A stretch of 64,000 bases of DNA from positions 2,961,065 through 3,025,064 of the forward strand of contig NC_056734.1 in the NCBI RefSeq assembly GCF_019279795.1, read 5' to 3'. Positions 35,309 through 45,365 of the stretch are shown here, in pieces. A program made the translations under genes and the position numbers. The first letter of the stretch is position 1. The number at the start of each line of letters is the position of its first letter. The stretch is from Protopterus annectens (taxonomy: Eukaryota > Chordata > Ceratodontiformes > Protopteridae). The notes under the pieces were generated by a model that worked only from the letters and a program-made list of their open reading frames with translations, ran no database searches and was not told where the DNA came from.

Positions 35309-35896
35309 ATGTCAGAACAACCTAAAGCTGTTTTCTCTAAGTGCTCCGAGTGTGGCCATAAGCTTTCCCCTGCTGATGGCCACACTTGGTGCGTTCGATA
35401 CCTTGGGGTTGAACACCTCACTTCTGGATGTTCCATTTGTGCAGGGTTCAACCCCAGGGCATTGAAGGAGCGGAGGTCTAAGCTTGTCCTGGCGGGACTT
35501 TTGCCCCTGGATTCGGCTCCGGCCTCCGCTCCTTCGGGGGGAGACGTTTCGACGGTTACCTCCTCTCCGGCTCCCCCTCCTCCTCCTGGGACTCAACCTC
35601 CCTGTAGTGGTTCGGAGGAGAGGGAAGCTAGAAAGAGGGACCGGAGGGAGAAGCACCATAAGCGGTGGGCCGAGACCTCTGTTTCGGCCCCGCCTGCCAA
35701 GCGGGCTTCTCCTCCGGCCTCCTTGTCTGCTGGTTCTCCCTCTCCTCGGCTCCGGTCACCCGTGTGCTTTTCACCGGGACCTGAGGAGGAGGAGACCCGA
35801 TCTCCGTCGAGGCTATCCAGGAGGCACTCAAGGCCTACCTCTGTAGCCTCGTCGAGATCGACCTATAGCTTGTCAGACGCTGATCTGGACGGATGA
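35309..35896 (+). pseudogene. gag: DIRS element 1 Gag, N-terminal part with zinc-finger-like motif
   Basis: I chose the ATG at 35309 (MSEQPKAVFSKCSECGHKLS) because element 2 starts at the equivalent MSEAPKAIFSKC; an in-frame ATG at 35231 has no counterpart. A TTTTTAGCTTTTAG tract ends just before it. The motif is C-x2-C, H, C-x2-Y, H, C-x2-C over residues 11-47: the position that is Cys in element 2 (CVRCLG) is Tyr here (CVRYLG), from one G-to-A change. Then comes a Pro/Ser/Arg-rich region. The frame stops at 35896 by a frameshift; the gag sequence continues in another frame from 35893 (RRFIQAQMQMGVLLP). It would package element RNA. Confidence 0.85.
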
Positions 35897-36019
35897 TGAG
35901 AAGGTTCATCCAGGCCCAGATGCAGATGGGAGTGCTCTTGCCTCCCGGGGAGCTCGACCTTTCTTTAAACCTATTGCTCCTTCTCCGACCCGCTACCGGG
36001 TTTGGAGCAGTTGAGCCGA

Positions 36020-36260
36020 GCAGCCGGGCGGGGTGGGTCGGCGCCAATAGTACTTGGTACTTTGGATCCGACCCTGCCCTCGAGTGCCGGATCCGACCTC
36101 GGAGCCTGGATCCGAGCCGGATCCGGGGATCAGTGCTCGCCGCCCGTCGGTGTCTGAGCGCACTGTCCCTTCGGATCAGAGTGCTTCGGCGCTGGTTCCG
36201 ATCCACTCCTCTGATGCGAGGGGGAGCCGATTGTCGGATCCATTGGTCGAGGTCGGCTCC
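36020..36260 (+). repeat. GGATCCGA motif cluster in gag of DIRS element 1
   Basis: At least five GGATCC and several GGATC or GATCC variants occur in 190 bp (36060-36245), mostly as GGATCCGA or TCGGATCC. The same octamer fills the terminal repeats (34934, 34974, 40716, 40746). Elements 2 (42355-42545) and 3 (48880-49145) have comparable clusters. The peptide frame here is broken, so the repeated unit is visible mainly at the DNA level. Confidence 0.7.
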
Positions 36261-36479
36261 CCTTCGGCGTTTGATGTAGTGGAGAGGGCCCTGTTGAGGG
36301 TCTCCGGACCCCGGCACTTGCCCGGCTCCGTCCCGCGCTCCATCTGTACTGGGTCAGGCTTCCACCATCCGGCCCTTGGGACAGCCCGCTCCTTTGCCCC
36401 AAGCTGTGCCCTTGGAACAGGTCGCTGTTTGCGAGGAGTCCTCTGACAGCCCCCCGGAGGATGTTCCCCGCAAACATAC

Positions 36480-37526
36480 GTGCAAAAGGAGGCACATTGA
36501 CTCCCACGAGTCTCTCCCAGAAGACACGGACTTGGAGGAAGGGGAAGGCTCCCCAAGATCACCCCCTGAGGATGTCTCATTTGGAGACATCATGGAAATG
36601 CTCCGCATAAGAGGGGTGGTCTGCCCCAAGTCTTCCTCGACGAGTCCGTGTTCTTGGAGGCATTTGAAGCGGGCCCGTCTACCTCTTGGTTGTCCCCTCC
36701 TGCCGACCCCCTGGTGGACCTCATTACCACCAGGGAGTGGAAGGAACCGGACACCGTGGAGCCAATCCCAAAAAGGCCCGACCGTATTCTCAGTCCCCTG
36801 CCTGACCGTGCCCATTGGAGTAAGGGGTCTCCGGTAGATGCCATGTTGGCGGCTGCCACCAAGGGGGAAGTTGCACAGGAGAGTCCCGCAGTCCATCCCC
36901 CGAGCAAGGAGTCTTGGATGATGGACCGCTTGGGGAAGCAGATGTTTAGTTCAGCGACCTTCTCAGTGAGGGCGCTGAACTACCTGGCACATGTGATTAG
37001 GATGCAGCATGATCTTATAAAAGAATACGCTGCATCCCCAGAGTCCATGTCGGAGGAGGACAAAGTGCTGCACTCCACCCGTATGGCCACTCTCAGGTCC
37101 GTCACTAATACCTCTATGCGGCTACTGTCCCATGCTACGGAAGGTGCCGCTAGAGCCGCAGGGGCAGGCCTAGTTACCAAACGTCAGGCCTGGCTCCGTC
37201 ATTGCGATTTCACGGAGCTCTTCAAGGCGTCATTTGCGAACGCCCCTTTCGATGGTTCTGCCCTCTTTGGCAAAACTGTTCGTGACACCTTGACCCAGAG
37301 CGAAAAGGACGGGAAGACGCTGTCTGCCGTCGGAATCCGCTTCTCTGTACCCCAGAGGCCCTATTCTAGGAACCAAAAGGGTCAGAAGAAGATGTGGTTC
37401 CGGAAGTCGCAGCAATCCCAGCCTGCTTCGGACAACCAGTCCTTCCGTGGCAGAGGAGGACAGGGAGGACGCCGCCCTAGGGGCAGAGGGGCTCCCAGGA
37501 ACTTCGGGTCCGCGCAGCAGCCCTGA
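36480..37526 (+). pseudogene. gag: DIRS element 1 Gag, C-terminal part with Arg/Gly-rich tail
   Basis: The open stretch before the stop at 37526 reads VFLEAFEAGPSTS, TREWKEPDTVEPIPKRPDR, HWSKGSPVDAM, FSVRALNYLAHVI, FANAPFDGSALFGKTVRD and ends in RGRGGQGGRRPRGRGAP. The Arg/Gly tail is basic and fits RNA binding. Just upstream in another frame is an acidic stretch (EDTDLEEGEGSPRSPPEDVSFGD, 36517-36590). The same blocks, in order, occur in elements 2, 3, 5 and 7. The end overlaps the RT frame by 80 bp. Confidence 0.85.
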
Positions 37527-38253
37527 AGGGTTGCCCGGCTGCTCCACTCTGGAGGCAGTCGGGGGACGTTTTTCGGAGCACCTAGCGGCATGGGAGTCCA
37601 TAACATCAGACCGCTGGGTCCTCCAGATCATATCCAGAGGATACCGTATCCCCTTTCGTCACATGCCAAAATTGAAGTCCCTCCCCGACGTTCCACCCGG
37701 TCAGTGGGAGGCCGCTTTGGCAGAAATTGGCCATCTGCTAAAGAAAAGAGCCATCCAGCCCATCCCGCCAGACCAGATCGGATCAGGTTCTACTCCAGGT
37801 TCTTTTAGTGCCAAAAAGATGGGGGATCTAAGACCAATTTTAGACCTTTCACTCTTGAACCTGGCAGTTCCCAAGGAGAAATTCCGAATGGTTACATTGC
37901 AGTCTATTCTCCCCCTGCTGGGAGAAAACCACTGGATGTGCTCCATAGATCTCAAGGATGCGTACTACCATATACTAATGGACAGGCGCTCCAGGAGGTT
38001 TCTCCGCTTCGGCTGGGAGCCAGTCACTACCAATTCGGGTCCTTCCCTTTGGTCTCACCACAGCCCCAGGGTGTTCACCAAAGTATTAGCAGTGGTAGCG
38101 GCCCACCTGAGGCTTCAGGGGTGCAGGTCTTTCCCTACCTGGACGACTGGCTTCTCACCGCCCCAACAAGGCATCTACTTCTCTTGGCGAGACTCCTTTC
38201 TCCATCTTGCTCCTCGTCTGGGCATCACGATAAACACAAAAAATCCAACCTAG
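37447..38253 (+). pseudogene. DIRS element 1 reverse transcriptase
   Basis: DIRS-type RT. The fingers region reads ESITSDRWVLQIISRGY, RAIQPIPPDQIGSG, GDLRPILDLSLLN and QSILPLLGENHWMCSIDLKD AYYHI (first catalytic Asp at about 37947). A frameshift near 38010 moves the palm into the next frame, where VQVFPYLDDWLLTAPT holds the catalytic YLDD (38130-38165). The thumb continues in that frame (SNLAPTQFIDFIGARLD). It would copy element RNA to DNA. No ATG is evident; expression by frameshift or reinitiation from gag, which overlaps by 80 bp, is likely but unproven. Confidence 0.9.
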
Positions 38254-38599
38254 CACCCACGCAGTTCATAGATTTTATAGGTGCCAGGTTAGACACGAGG
38301 AGATTGAGAGCCTTCCTCACTGCGGACAGAGTTCAAAACCTGCAGCTCCAGGTGCGGGCCATTCTCCACTCAAGCTCAGTTCCGGCGGAGTTGGTCCTGA
38401 GGGCCCTAGGGTCCATGGCGGCAGCGAAAGCGCTTCTTCCTCTCGCCAGGTTCAATATGCATCCTTCAATGGACACTCCTAGTTCAGTGGTCGTATCTTG
38501 CTCTTCCTATGCATCATCCCATTGCGATCAGCAAGGCTTGCAAGCGGTCCCTCCTGTGGTGGCTACACTCTCCAGATCTCCACGGAGGCCGCCCTTTGT

Positions 38600-39409
38600 G
38601 CCTCTCCCCTCTCGCCACGGTGACCACGGACGCCTCCGCCTCGGGTGGGGGGGCATTTTGCAGGCCGGACGGTCCAAGGCACGTGGAACGATTCAGAGAC
38701 CTCACTGCGTATCAATGTTCTAGAGATGAGAGCAGTGCTCTTAGCGTTGCTAGCACTTCAGGCCTTTATTCCCTTGGGAACAATTGCGATTCAATCGGAC
38801 AACATGTCTGTTGTCTGGTATATCAACAAACAAGGAGGAACCAGGTCTTACCCTCTTTGTCGAGAAGCCACGAGAGTGTGGGAATGGGCAATCTCCACCA
38901 ACCGCTTTCTCATAGCAACGCATATTCCGGGTCGGTCCAACATCCTGGTGGACAAACTCAGTTGCACCATTCTCACCCCTTACGAGTGGTCTCTCAATAC
39001 TCAGGTAGCGGAACGCATCTTCGCACGGTGGGGAACTCCTTGTTGCGATCTTTTTGCGTCTCCCTCAAACACCAAGTGCGACAGTTTTTTCGCTCTAATA
39101 CCTCCTCCCGGAGCTGCCCCAAGAGACGCTCTGGTGCATGCTTGGCCACCCGGTCTTCTTTATGCTTATCCCCCCTTGCCTCTGATGCTCCAAGTTCTTC
39201 AGAAAGCCTCTCGGTTGGGGTGCAGAATGATTCTCATTGCTCCATTTTGGCCTCGACAGATCTGGTTCCCTTTCCTAAGGTCTCACTCAGTGAATCCTCC
39301 TTGGATTCTAGATCCCATTCCGGATCTGATATCTCATCCATCCCGCTTTTCTCCCCTGAATCTGGACAACCTGAAGCTGACCGCTTGGCTGCTCCAGTTC
39401 CACTCCTGA
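38600..39409 (+). pseudogene. DIRS element 1 RNase H and C-terminal domain
   Basis: A continuous frame (38645-39409): NVLEMRAVLLALLALQAF, TIAIQSDNMSVVWYINKQGG, THIPGRSNILVDKLS. These give the RNase H Glu (LEMRA), Asp (QSDN) and last Asp (ILVDKLS). The first Asp box is VTTDASASG in the adjacent frame near 38620-38645, so a frameshift separates it. A conserved C-terminal block follows (WGTPCCDLFAS, APRDALVHAWPPGLLYAYPP, ILIAPFWPRQIWFP), typical of DIRS between RNase H and recombinase. It degrades RNA in the hybrid. Confidence 0.88.
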
Positions 39410-40436
39410 TCAGGACTCCCGGTATTTCGTCCCCTGTTAAGGCCATCCTGGTGGCAGCTCATAAGCCATCCACTAGGAAAGTCTACCGCAGTAAGTGGAA
39501 ACTGTTCTCCTTGTGGGCGGAGCGGCAAGGCCTAAACCCCTTCACAGTTCCTCTCCCTTTGGTGCTTGACTTCTTAACCACTCTTTTTAATGATGGTGCC
39601 AGCAGTTCCACGATCAAAGTACAACTTGCGGCAATTTCTCATTATCATATTGGCCATGACTCCAGTCCTCTGATGTCTGCCAAATTGTGTAAGATTTTCC
39701 TAAAAGGTACTTTTCCTTCTCAGGCCCCCCTGTAAAGCAAGCGGTTCCTCCTTGGGACCTTTCTTTAGTCCTCCAGGCCTTGACCACCCCCCCCTTCGAA
39801 CCGGCGGCTGTGGTAGATCTGAAATTCTTATCTTTCAAGACCGCCTTTTTAGTAGCCATTACTTCGGCCAAGAGAGTCTCAGAGCTTCAAGCATTATCAG
39901 CTAAACCTCCTTACTTGGTCTTTCATCCGGACCGTGTTTACCTCAGGACCAACCCATCCTTTCTTCCTAAGGTAGCTTCTGAAGCAAACATTAATCAATC
40001 CATTAACCTCCCTGTTTTCTTTCCTAAATATCAAAACAAGGGTGAATACAAGCTTCATTCCTTAGATGTTCACAGGCAACTTAGATTTTATCTAAACAGG
40101 ACGGCTGGTCATAGGCAATCCGACCAGTTGTTCATTTCCTTTGCTAAATTTAATTTGGGCAAGCCAATTTCTAAAGTCTCATTATCTCGCTGGATTTCAC
40201 AATGTATCTTAATGGCTTATCAAGCTTCTGGAAGGCCCGCACCGGAGGGTGTACATGCCCATTCAACCCGGTCAGTCTCTACCTCGGCCACCTTTAAGGC
40301 TAGGATTCCTCTAGATGATATTTGTGCAGCAGCCACTTGGGCTTCATCTCATACCTTTATTTCCCACTACAAGTTGGATCTTACATCTAGGGTAGAGCAT
40401 CCTTTGGCTCAGCGGTGCTCGAATATCCTTCCATGA
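39150..40436 (+). pseudogene. DIRS element 1 tyrosine recombinase (YR), one frameshift
   Basis: The N-terminal domain reads TPGISSPVKAILVAAHKPST then KVYRSKWKLFSLWAE and DFLTTLFNDGASSSTIKVQL (to 39735). A frameshift near 39730 leads to the catalytic domain (39780-40436): AITSAKRVSELQAL with the first Arg, HSLDVHRQLRFYL, HAHSTRSVSTSATF with the H-x2-R pair, and FISHYKLDLTSR with the nucleophile Tyr. All catalytic residues remain. It would integrate the circular DNA. The N-terminus overlaps the RNase H frame, as is usual in DIRS. Confidence 0.92.
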
Positions 40437-40472
40437 TGGCCGCCCAAGATTCAGGTAGCTGGGGACTCTGTC

Positions 40473-40573
40473 CCACAGGTTGCAGACAAATGAATCTCCT
40501 ACTTCAAATTTAGAAGTTATGTACTCACCATAGCGTTCCATCTGAGTAGGTGTATTCATTTGTCTGCAACCAT
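40473..40573 (+). repeat. DIRS element 1, internal complementary region (ICR)
   Basis: The first half (GGTTGCAGACAAATGAATCT then CCTACTTC) is the complement of the left end of the element; the second half (TTAGAAGTTATGTACTCACC to GTCTGCAACC) is the complement of the right end. The junction lies near 40508. This is the template that restores both termini during DIRS replication. Confidence 0.92.
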
Positions 40574-40652
40574 CCCGCCCTCCTATCCCCCTGGCCTTTT
40601 CAGTTTCCTGCATATGATGTGTTACCCTTTTCAGGGTGTTCATGCTGTTGGC

Positions 40653-40837
40653 AAACTCGATCTGAGGTCATGTAGGGAGAGCAGGGCATTATGGGTGAGG
40701 GGAGGAGCTGAGAGCTCGGATCCATAGCTGGTAAACCATGCCGGTTCGGATCCGATATCGGATCCATAACCCACAGGTTGCAGACAAATGAATACACCTA
40801 CTCAGATGGAACGTTATGGTGAGCACATAACTTCTAA
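40653..40837 (+). repeat. DIRS element 1, right inverted terminal repeat with extension
   Basis: Starts GGCAAACTCGATCTGAGGTC, runs through the palindrome at about 40747-40764 and ends ATGGTGAGCACATAACTTCTAA. The last 28 bp or so have no partner in the left repeat but do in the internal complementary region. The extension contains GGTGAGC, a splice-donor-like sequence. Confidence 0.92.
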
Positions 40838-41000
40838 TTTACAAAATGTGTCCAATATTGCATGTTTTAGCATTAATTTGAGCTCATTTTCAATGTACCA
40901 GGTGTTTACAAGTGTTCTTGTTGTTGGACTTGGTATAATAGGGGGACTTGACAATGACTTTGTTTACAGTTGTCTACAACCTTGGTTAGCCAGAGGTCTT
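40838..41000 (-). mobile_element. CR1-like LINE copy D, right half
   Basis: Minus-strand translation gives a degraded LKLNAKKC box (NELKLMLKHAIL) and an upstream ADD-like stretch, the part of the CR1-like RT missing at 34885. It joins to 34885 once DIRS element 1 is taken out. Confidence 0.55.
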
Positions 41001-41203
41001 GGCTTATGGTCCGGAGATCAGAAGAGTAAATACCACACAAAAGCAGTCCCAACAAGGCCAAAAAAATGGCCTCAGTGGGACAGATAATATCCCAGGTTGT
41101 TTACTAAACCACTAAAACAAGACCTAGTAGACCCACTTGGCATACTCTTTTATTAGCTTGAGAACTGGTAATGTTCATGCAGAAGGGAAAACAGTAACAT
41201 TAC
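41001..41203 (+). mobile_element. CR1-like LINE copy E, left part (host of DIRS element 2)
   Basis: The + strand reads GTDNIPGCLLNH (41078-41115), then a SLRTGNV-type block and GKTVTL, and continues on the far side of DIRS element 2 at 46790 with IPLHKGS (in frame order) and the LTSLICKAMER block. This is the linker-to-finger transition of the CR1-like RT. Confidence 0.65.
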
Positions 41204-41362
41204 ATCTGAAGTAGGAGATTCATTTGTCAGCAACCTGTGGTTATGGATCCGATATCGGATCCGAACCGGCATGGTTTATCCAGCTATGGATCCGAGCTCC
41301 TAGCTCCTCCCTTCACCCATAATGCCCTGCTCTCCCTACATGACCTCAGATCTAGTTTGCCG
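41204..41362 (+). repeat. DIRS element 2, left inverted terminal repeat
   Basis: Begins ATCTGAAGTAGGAGATTCAT and contains the GGATCCGATATCGGATCC palindrome. It reads TTTGTCAGCAACC where element 1 reads TTTGTCTGCAACC; the internal region of element 2 carries the same variant. Confidence 0.92.
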
Positions 41363-41640
41363 CGTTCATGGTTGACAGCTGGATTTTTGAGCTCCTTCAG
41401 CTAAGTGCTATTTTAGTATTTTACTAAGGGTATTTTTGTCAAATAAATAGTTTTTTGTGTGAAAATTTTAGGTTTCTCACCCCTTTGAACTAATTTTTTG
41501 TTAAATTACATATTTTTTTGTAATTCCCTCCCCTCGCTGGTAGCGTAGCTTATGTGCGTGTGGTTTCTTTGGGGCATTTAGTGTGACTGGGTTGTTAACT
41601 TGTTAGTTTTTTTTTTGTTTAAAAAAAAAAAAAAAAAAAA

Positions 41641-43692
41641 ATGTCTGAGGCCCCAAAGGCGATATTTTCGAAATGCTCCGAGTGTGGCCATAAGGTGTCC
41701 CCTGCGGATGGCCACACTCGGTGCGTTCGATGCCTTGGGGTTGAACACCTCACTTCTGGATGTTCAACCTGTGCAGGGTTCAACCCCAGGGCATTGAAGG
41801 AGCGGAGGTCGAAGCTGGTCTTGGCGGGACTATTACCTCCGGACTCTGCTTCGCCTCCGCCTTTGGTAGTTACCGCTCCTGCAGTACTGCCTACCTGCTC
41901 CCTCCTCCTCCCGGGATTCAAACTCCCTCACGGGTTCGGAGGAGAGGAAGCTAGGAAGAAGGACGGAGAAGCACCACAGGCGGGCGAGACCTCGTCTCGG
42001 CCCGCCCGGCTAGAGCTTCTCCTCCGGCCTCTCTACTGGTTCTCCTCCTCCGGTCCCCAACCTTTTCACCGGGACCTGAGGAGAAGGAGACCCGACCTCC
42101 TTCGAGGCTATAGAGGCGGTACTCAAGGCCTACCTCGGTAGCCTCTTCGAGGTCGACCTATAGTCTCTCCGCCGATCTGAACCGGATGATGCGAAGGTTC
42201 ATCCAGGCCCAGATGCAGATGGGAGTGCTCCTGCCCCGGGGAGCTTCGACCTTTTCAAGCCCATAGCTCCTTCTCCGACCGCTACCGGGTTGGGCGCTTC
42301 GAGCTGGGCAGCTTTGGAGCCGGGGGTGGGTCGGCTCCAATAGTACTGGGTACTTCGGATCCGACCCTGCCCTCAAGTGTGTCGGATCTGACCTCTCGGA
42401 GCCTTGGCCCGAGTTTCGGATCCAAGGGACTCGTGTGCCTTTGGCGCCGTCCATGTCGGAGCGCACTGGTCCCTCAGATCCGAGGGGCTCGGCGCCGGCT
42501 CTGATCCACTCCTCTGATCCGAGGGGGAGCCGACTGTTGGATCCTTTGGTCGAGGCCGGCTCCCCTTCGGCTTTTGATGTAGTGGAGAGGGCTCTGTTGA
42601 GGGCTTCTGGACCCCCGGCACTTGCTTCGGCTCCGTCCCGCACTCCATCTGCTCTGGGTTAGGCTTCCGTCACCCGGCCACTGGGACAGCCCGTTTCAAT
42701 GCCCCAAGCAGTTCCTTTGGAACAAGACACTGCTTGCGAGGGCTCCTCGGACAGCCCCCCCCCCCCCGAGGAGGCACCTCGCAAGCACACGTGTAAAAGG
42801 AGGCACATAGACTCCCCCGAGTCTTTAACTGAAGACACTGACTTGGAGGAAGGGGAAGGCTCCCCAAGATCACCCCCCGAGGATGTCTCCTTTGGAGACC
42901 TCATGGAAATGCTTCGTATAAGAGGTGGGTGGTCTGCCCCAAAGTCTTACTTGGACGAGTCCGTGTTCTTGGAGGCATTTGAAGCAGGCCCGTCTACCTC
43001 CTTGGGTGTCCCCCCCTGCCGACCCCCTGGTGGACCATATTACCACCAGGGAGTGGAAGGAACCGGACACCGTAGAGCCAATCCCCAAAAGGCCAGACAG
43101 GATTCTTAGCCCCCCTGCTGACCGTGCCCACTGGAGTAAGGGACCCCCGGTAGATGCCATGTTGTCGGCAGCAGCCACTAAGAGGGAACTCGCCCAGGAG
43201 AGTCCCTCAGTTCATCCTCCGAGCAAGGAGTCTCGGATGATGGTCCGCTTGGGGAAACGAATGTTTAGTTCAGCGACCTTCTCAGTGAGTGCTCTCAACT
43301 ATCTGGCACATGTTATTAGGATGCAGCGCGATCTTATCAAAGAATACGCTGCATACCCCCCAGAGTCCATGTCGGAGGAGGACAAACTTTTGCATTCCAC
43401 CCGTATGGCCACTCTTCGGTCCATGACCAATACCTCTATGCGGTTGCTTTCCCATGCTACTGAGGGAGCCGCTAGAGCTGCAGGAGTAGGCCTAGTCACG
43501 AGACGCCAGGCCTGGCTCCGCCATTGCAATTTCACGGAGCCTTTCAAGGCGTCTTTCGCGAACGCCCACTTTGATGGTTCTGCCCTTTTTGGCAAGACGG
43601 TTCGCGACACCTTGGTCCAGAGCGAGAAGGATGGGAAGACGCTGTCTGCCGTCTTGAGTCCGCTTCTCTGTGCCCCAGAGGTCCTACTCTAG
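41641..43692 (+). pseudogene. gag: DIRS element 2 Gag, frameshifted
   Basis: Starts MSEAPKAIFSKCSECGHKVS at 41641, right after an A run (41622-41640). The zinc-finger-like set is complete: CSEC, H, CVRC, H, CSTC (residues 11-47), unlike element 1. The frame shifts near 41930 and several times after. The acidic segment LTEDTDLEEGEGSPRSPPED (42828-42887) and the C-terminal block VFLEAF, TREWKEPDTVEPIPKRP, FSVSALNYLAHVI, FDGSALFGKTVRD (42960-43620) follow in order. The Arg/Gly tail (43755-43815) lies in a further frame. Confidence 0.85.
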
Positions 43693-43769
43693 GAACCAAA
43701 AGGGCCAGAAGAAAATGTGATTCCGGAAGTCGCAGCAATTCCAACCCGCTCCGGACAACCAGTCCTTCC

Positions 43770-44579
43770 GTGGCAGAGGAGGACTGGGCGGACGCCGCCC
43801 CAGAGGCAGGGGGGCTCCCAGGAATTTCGGGTCCAGAGAACCTTTCTCTGAACGACCCGCGCAGCAACCTTGAGGGGTTGCCCGACTGCTCCACTCTGGA
43901 GGCAGTTGAGGGATGTTTTTCGGAGCACCTAGCGGCAAGGGAGTCCATAACATCAGACCGCTGGGTCCTCCGCATTATATCCAGAGGATACAAAATCCCT
44001 TTTCTTCACATCCCAAAGCCAAAATCCCTCCCCGACGTTCCACCCGATCAGAGGGAGGCCGCTTCAGCAGAAATTGGCTATCTGCTGAGGAAAAGAGCCA
44101 TCCAGCCTGTCCCCCCAGACCAGATCGGATCAGGGTTGTACTCCAGGTGCTTTTTAGTGCCAAAAAAGACGGGGGACCTAAGACCCATTTTAGACCTGTC
44201 CCTATTAAACCTGGCAGTTCCCAAGGAGAGGTTCCGGATGGTCACTTTACAATCTATCCTCCCCCTTCTGGGAGAGAATCACTGGATGTGCTCTATAGAC
44301 CTCAAGAATGCGTACTATCACATACTAATGGACAGACGGTCCAGGAGGTTTCTTCGCTTCTGGCTGGGAGCCAGTCACTACCAGTTCAGGGTCCTACCCT
44401 TTGGTCTCACCACAGCCTCCAGGGTGTTCACCAAAGTATTAGCAGTGGTTGTGGCCCACCTGAGGCTTCAGGGAGTGCAGGTCTTTCCGTACCTGGACGA
44501 CTGGCTTCTCACCGCCCCAACAAGGCATCTACTAAAGGAGGCCGCCCCTTTTGTGCATCTCCCCCTCTTACCACAGTGA
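43770..44579 (+). pseudogene. DIRS element 2 reverse transcriptase, thumb deleted
   Basis: A continuous frame: SITSDRWVLRIISRGYKIP, FLVPKKTGDLRPILDLSLLN, NHWMCSIDLKNAYYHILMDR, YQFRVLPFGLTTASRVFTK, VQVFPYLDDWLLTAPTRHLL. This is a better RT frame than element 1 through the palm. The usual DLKDAYYH motif reads DLKNAYYH; the catalytic Asp is kept but the next acidic residue is Asn. After TRHLL the sequence jumps to EAAPFVHLPL, equivalent to element 1 position 38585, so about 400 bp of thumb are gone. Confidence 0.9.
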
Positions 44580-45365
44580 CCACGGACGCATCTCTCCTCG
44601 GGTGGGGGGGTATTTTGTGGGACGGACGCTCCAAGGCACGTGGAACGACTCGGAGACCTCCCTGCATATCAATGTTCTGGAGATGAGGGCCGTGCTCTTG
44701 GCGTTGCAAGCACTTCAAGCCTTTCTTCCCCTGGGAACAATTGCGATTCAGTCAGACAACACGTCAGTGGTCTGGTACATCAACAAACAGGGGGGAACCA
44801 GGTCTTACCCTTTATGTCTGGAAGCCATGAGAGTGTGGGAATGGGCGATCTCCACCAACCGCTTTCTCAACGCAACGCATATTCCGGGTCGGTCCAACAT
44901 CCTTGCGGACAAGCTCAGTCGCACCATTCTCTCCCGTCAGTGGTCTCTCAATGCTCAAGTAGCGAAACGTATCTTCGCACGGTGGGGAACTCCTTGTTGC
45001 GATCTCTTTGCTTCTCCCTTAAACACCAAGTGCGACAGTTTTTTCGCTCTAATCCCTCCTCCAGGGATTCCCGAGACGCTCTGGTGCATGCTTGGCCTCC
45101 CGGTCTTCTTTACGCATACCCCCCTCTGCCTTTGATGCTCCAGGTTCTTCAGAAAGCCTCTCGTTTGGGGTGCAGAATGATCCTCATAGCCCCGTTTTGG
45201 CCTCGACAGATCTGGTTCCCTTACCTAAGGTCTCACTCAGTGAATCCACCTTGGATTCTAGATCCCATTCCGGATCTGATATCACACCCATCGAACCTAC
45301 CATCTCCGAACCTGGACAACCTGAACCTGAAGCTGACTGCTTGGCTGCTCCAGTTCCACTCCTAA
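44551..45365 (+). pseudogene. DIRS element 2 RNase H and C-terminal domain
   Basis: TTVTTDASLLGWGG (first Asp) lies near 44570-44610, then NVLEMRAVLLALQALQAF, TIAIQSDNTSVVWYINKQGG, THIPGRSNILADKLSRTIL (44551-45070). Element 1 has ILVDKLS; here ILADKLS keeps the Asp. A shift near 45070 leads to RDALVHAWPPGLLYAYPPLP and ILIAPFWPRQIWFP (to 45365). Confidence 0.88.

Larger units (their letters stand above)
34886..40837 (+). mobile_element. DIRS-type retroelement, element 1 (most complete copy)
   Basis: 5,952 bp from ATCTGAAGTAGG to CATAACTTCTAA. DIRS elements insert by a tyrosine recombinase through a circular DNA intermediate and lack LTRs and integrase. Here: left inverted repeat 34886-35044, gag 35309-37526, RT-RNase H 37447-39409, recombinase to 40436, internal complementary region 40473-40573 and right inverted repeat 40653-40837. 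The right repeat runs about 28 bp past the left one. No target duplication is seen, as expected. Frameshifts in gag, RT and recombinase show it is no longer autonomous. It lies sense to NMD3. Confidence 0.93.

Noticed and set aside
35484-36580. Several long open frames on both strands over DIRS gag
   Set aside because: The GC-rich gag has few stops in any frame; only the + strand frames align with element 2 and carry conserved motifs.
38509-39150. First half of the 408-codon frame as part of the recombinase
   Set aside because: It is the shadow of RNase H in another frame; recombinase similarity begins only near 39400, and the true start is unclear.
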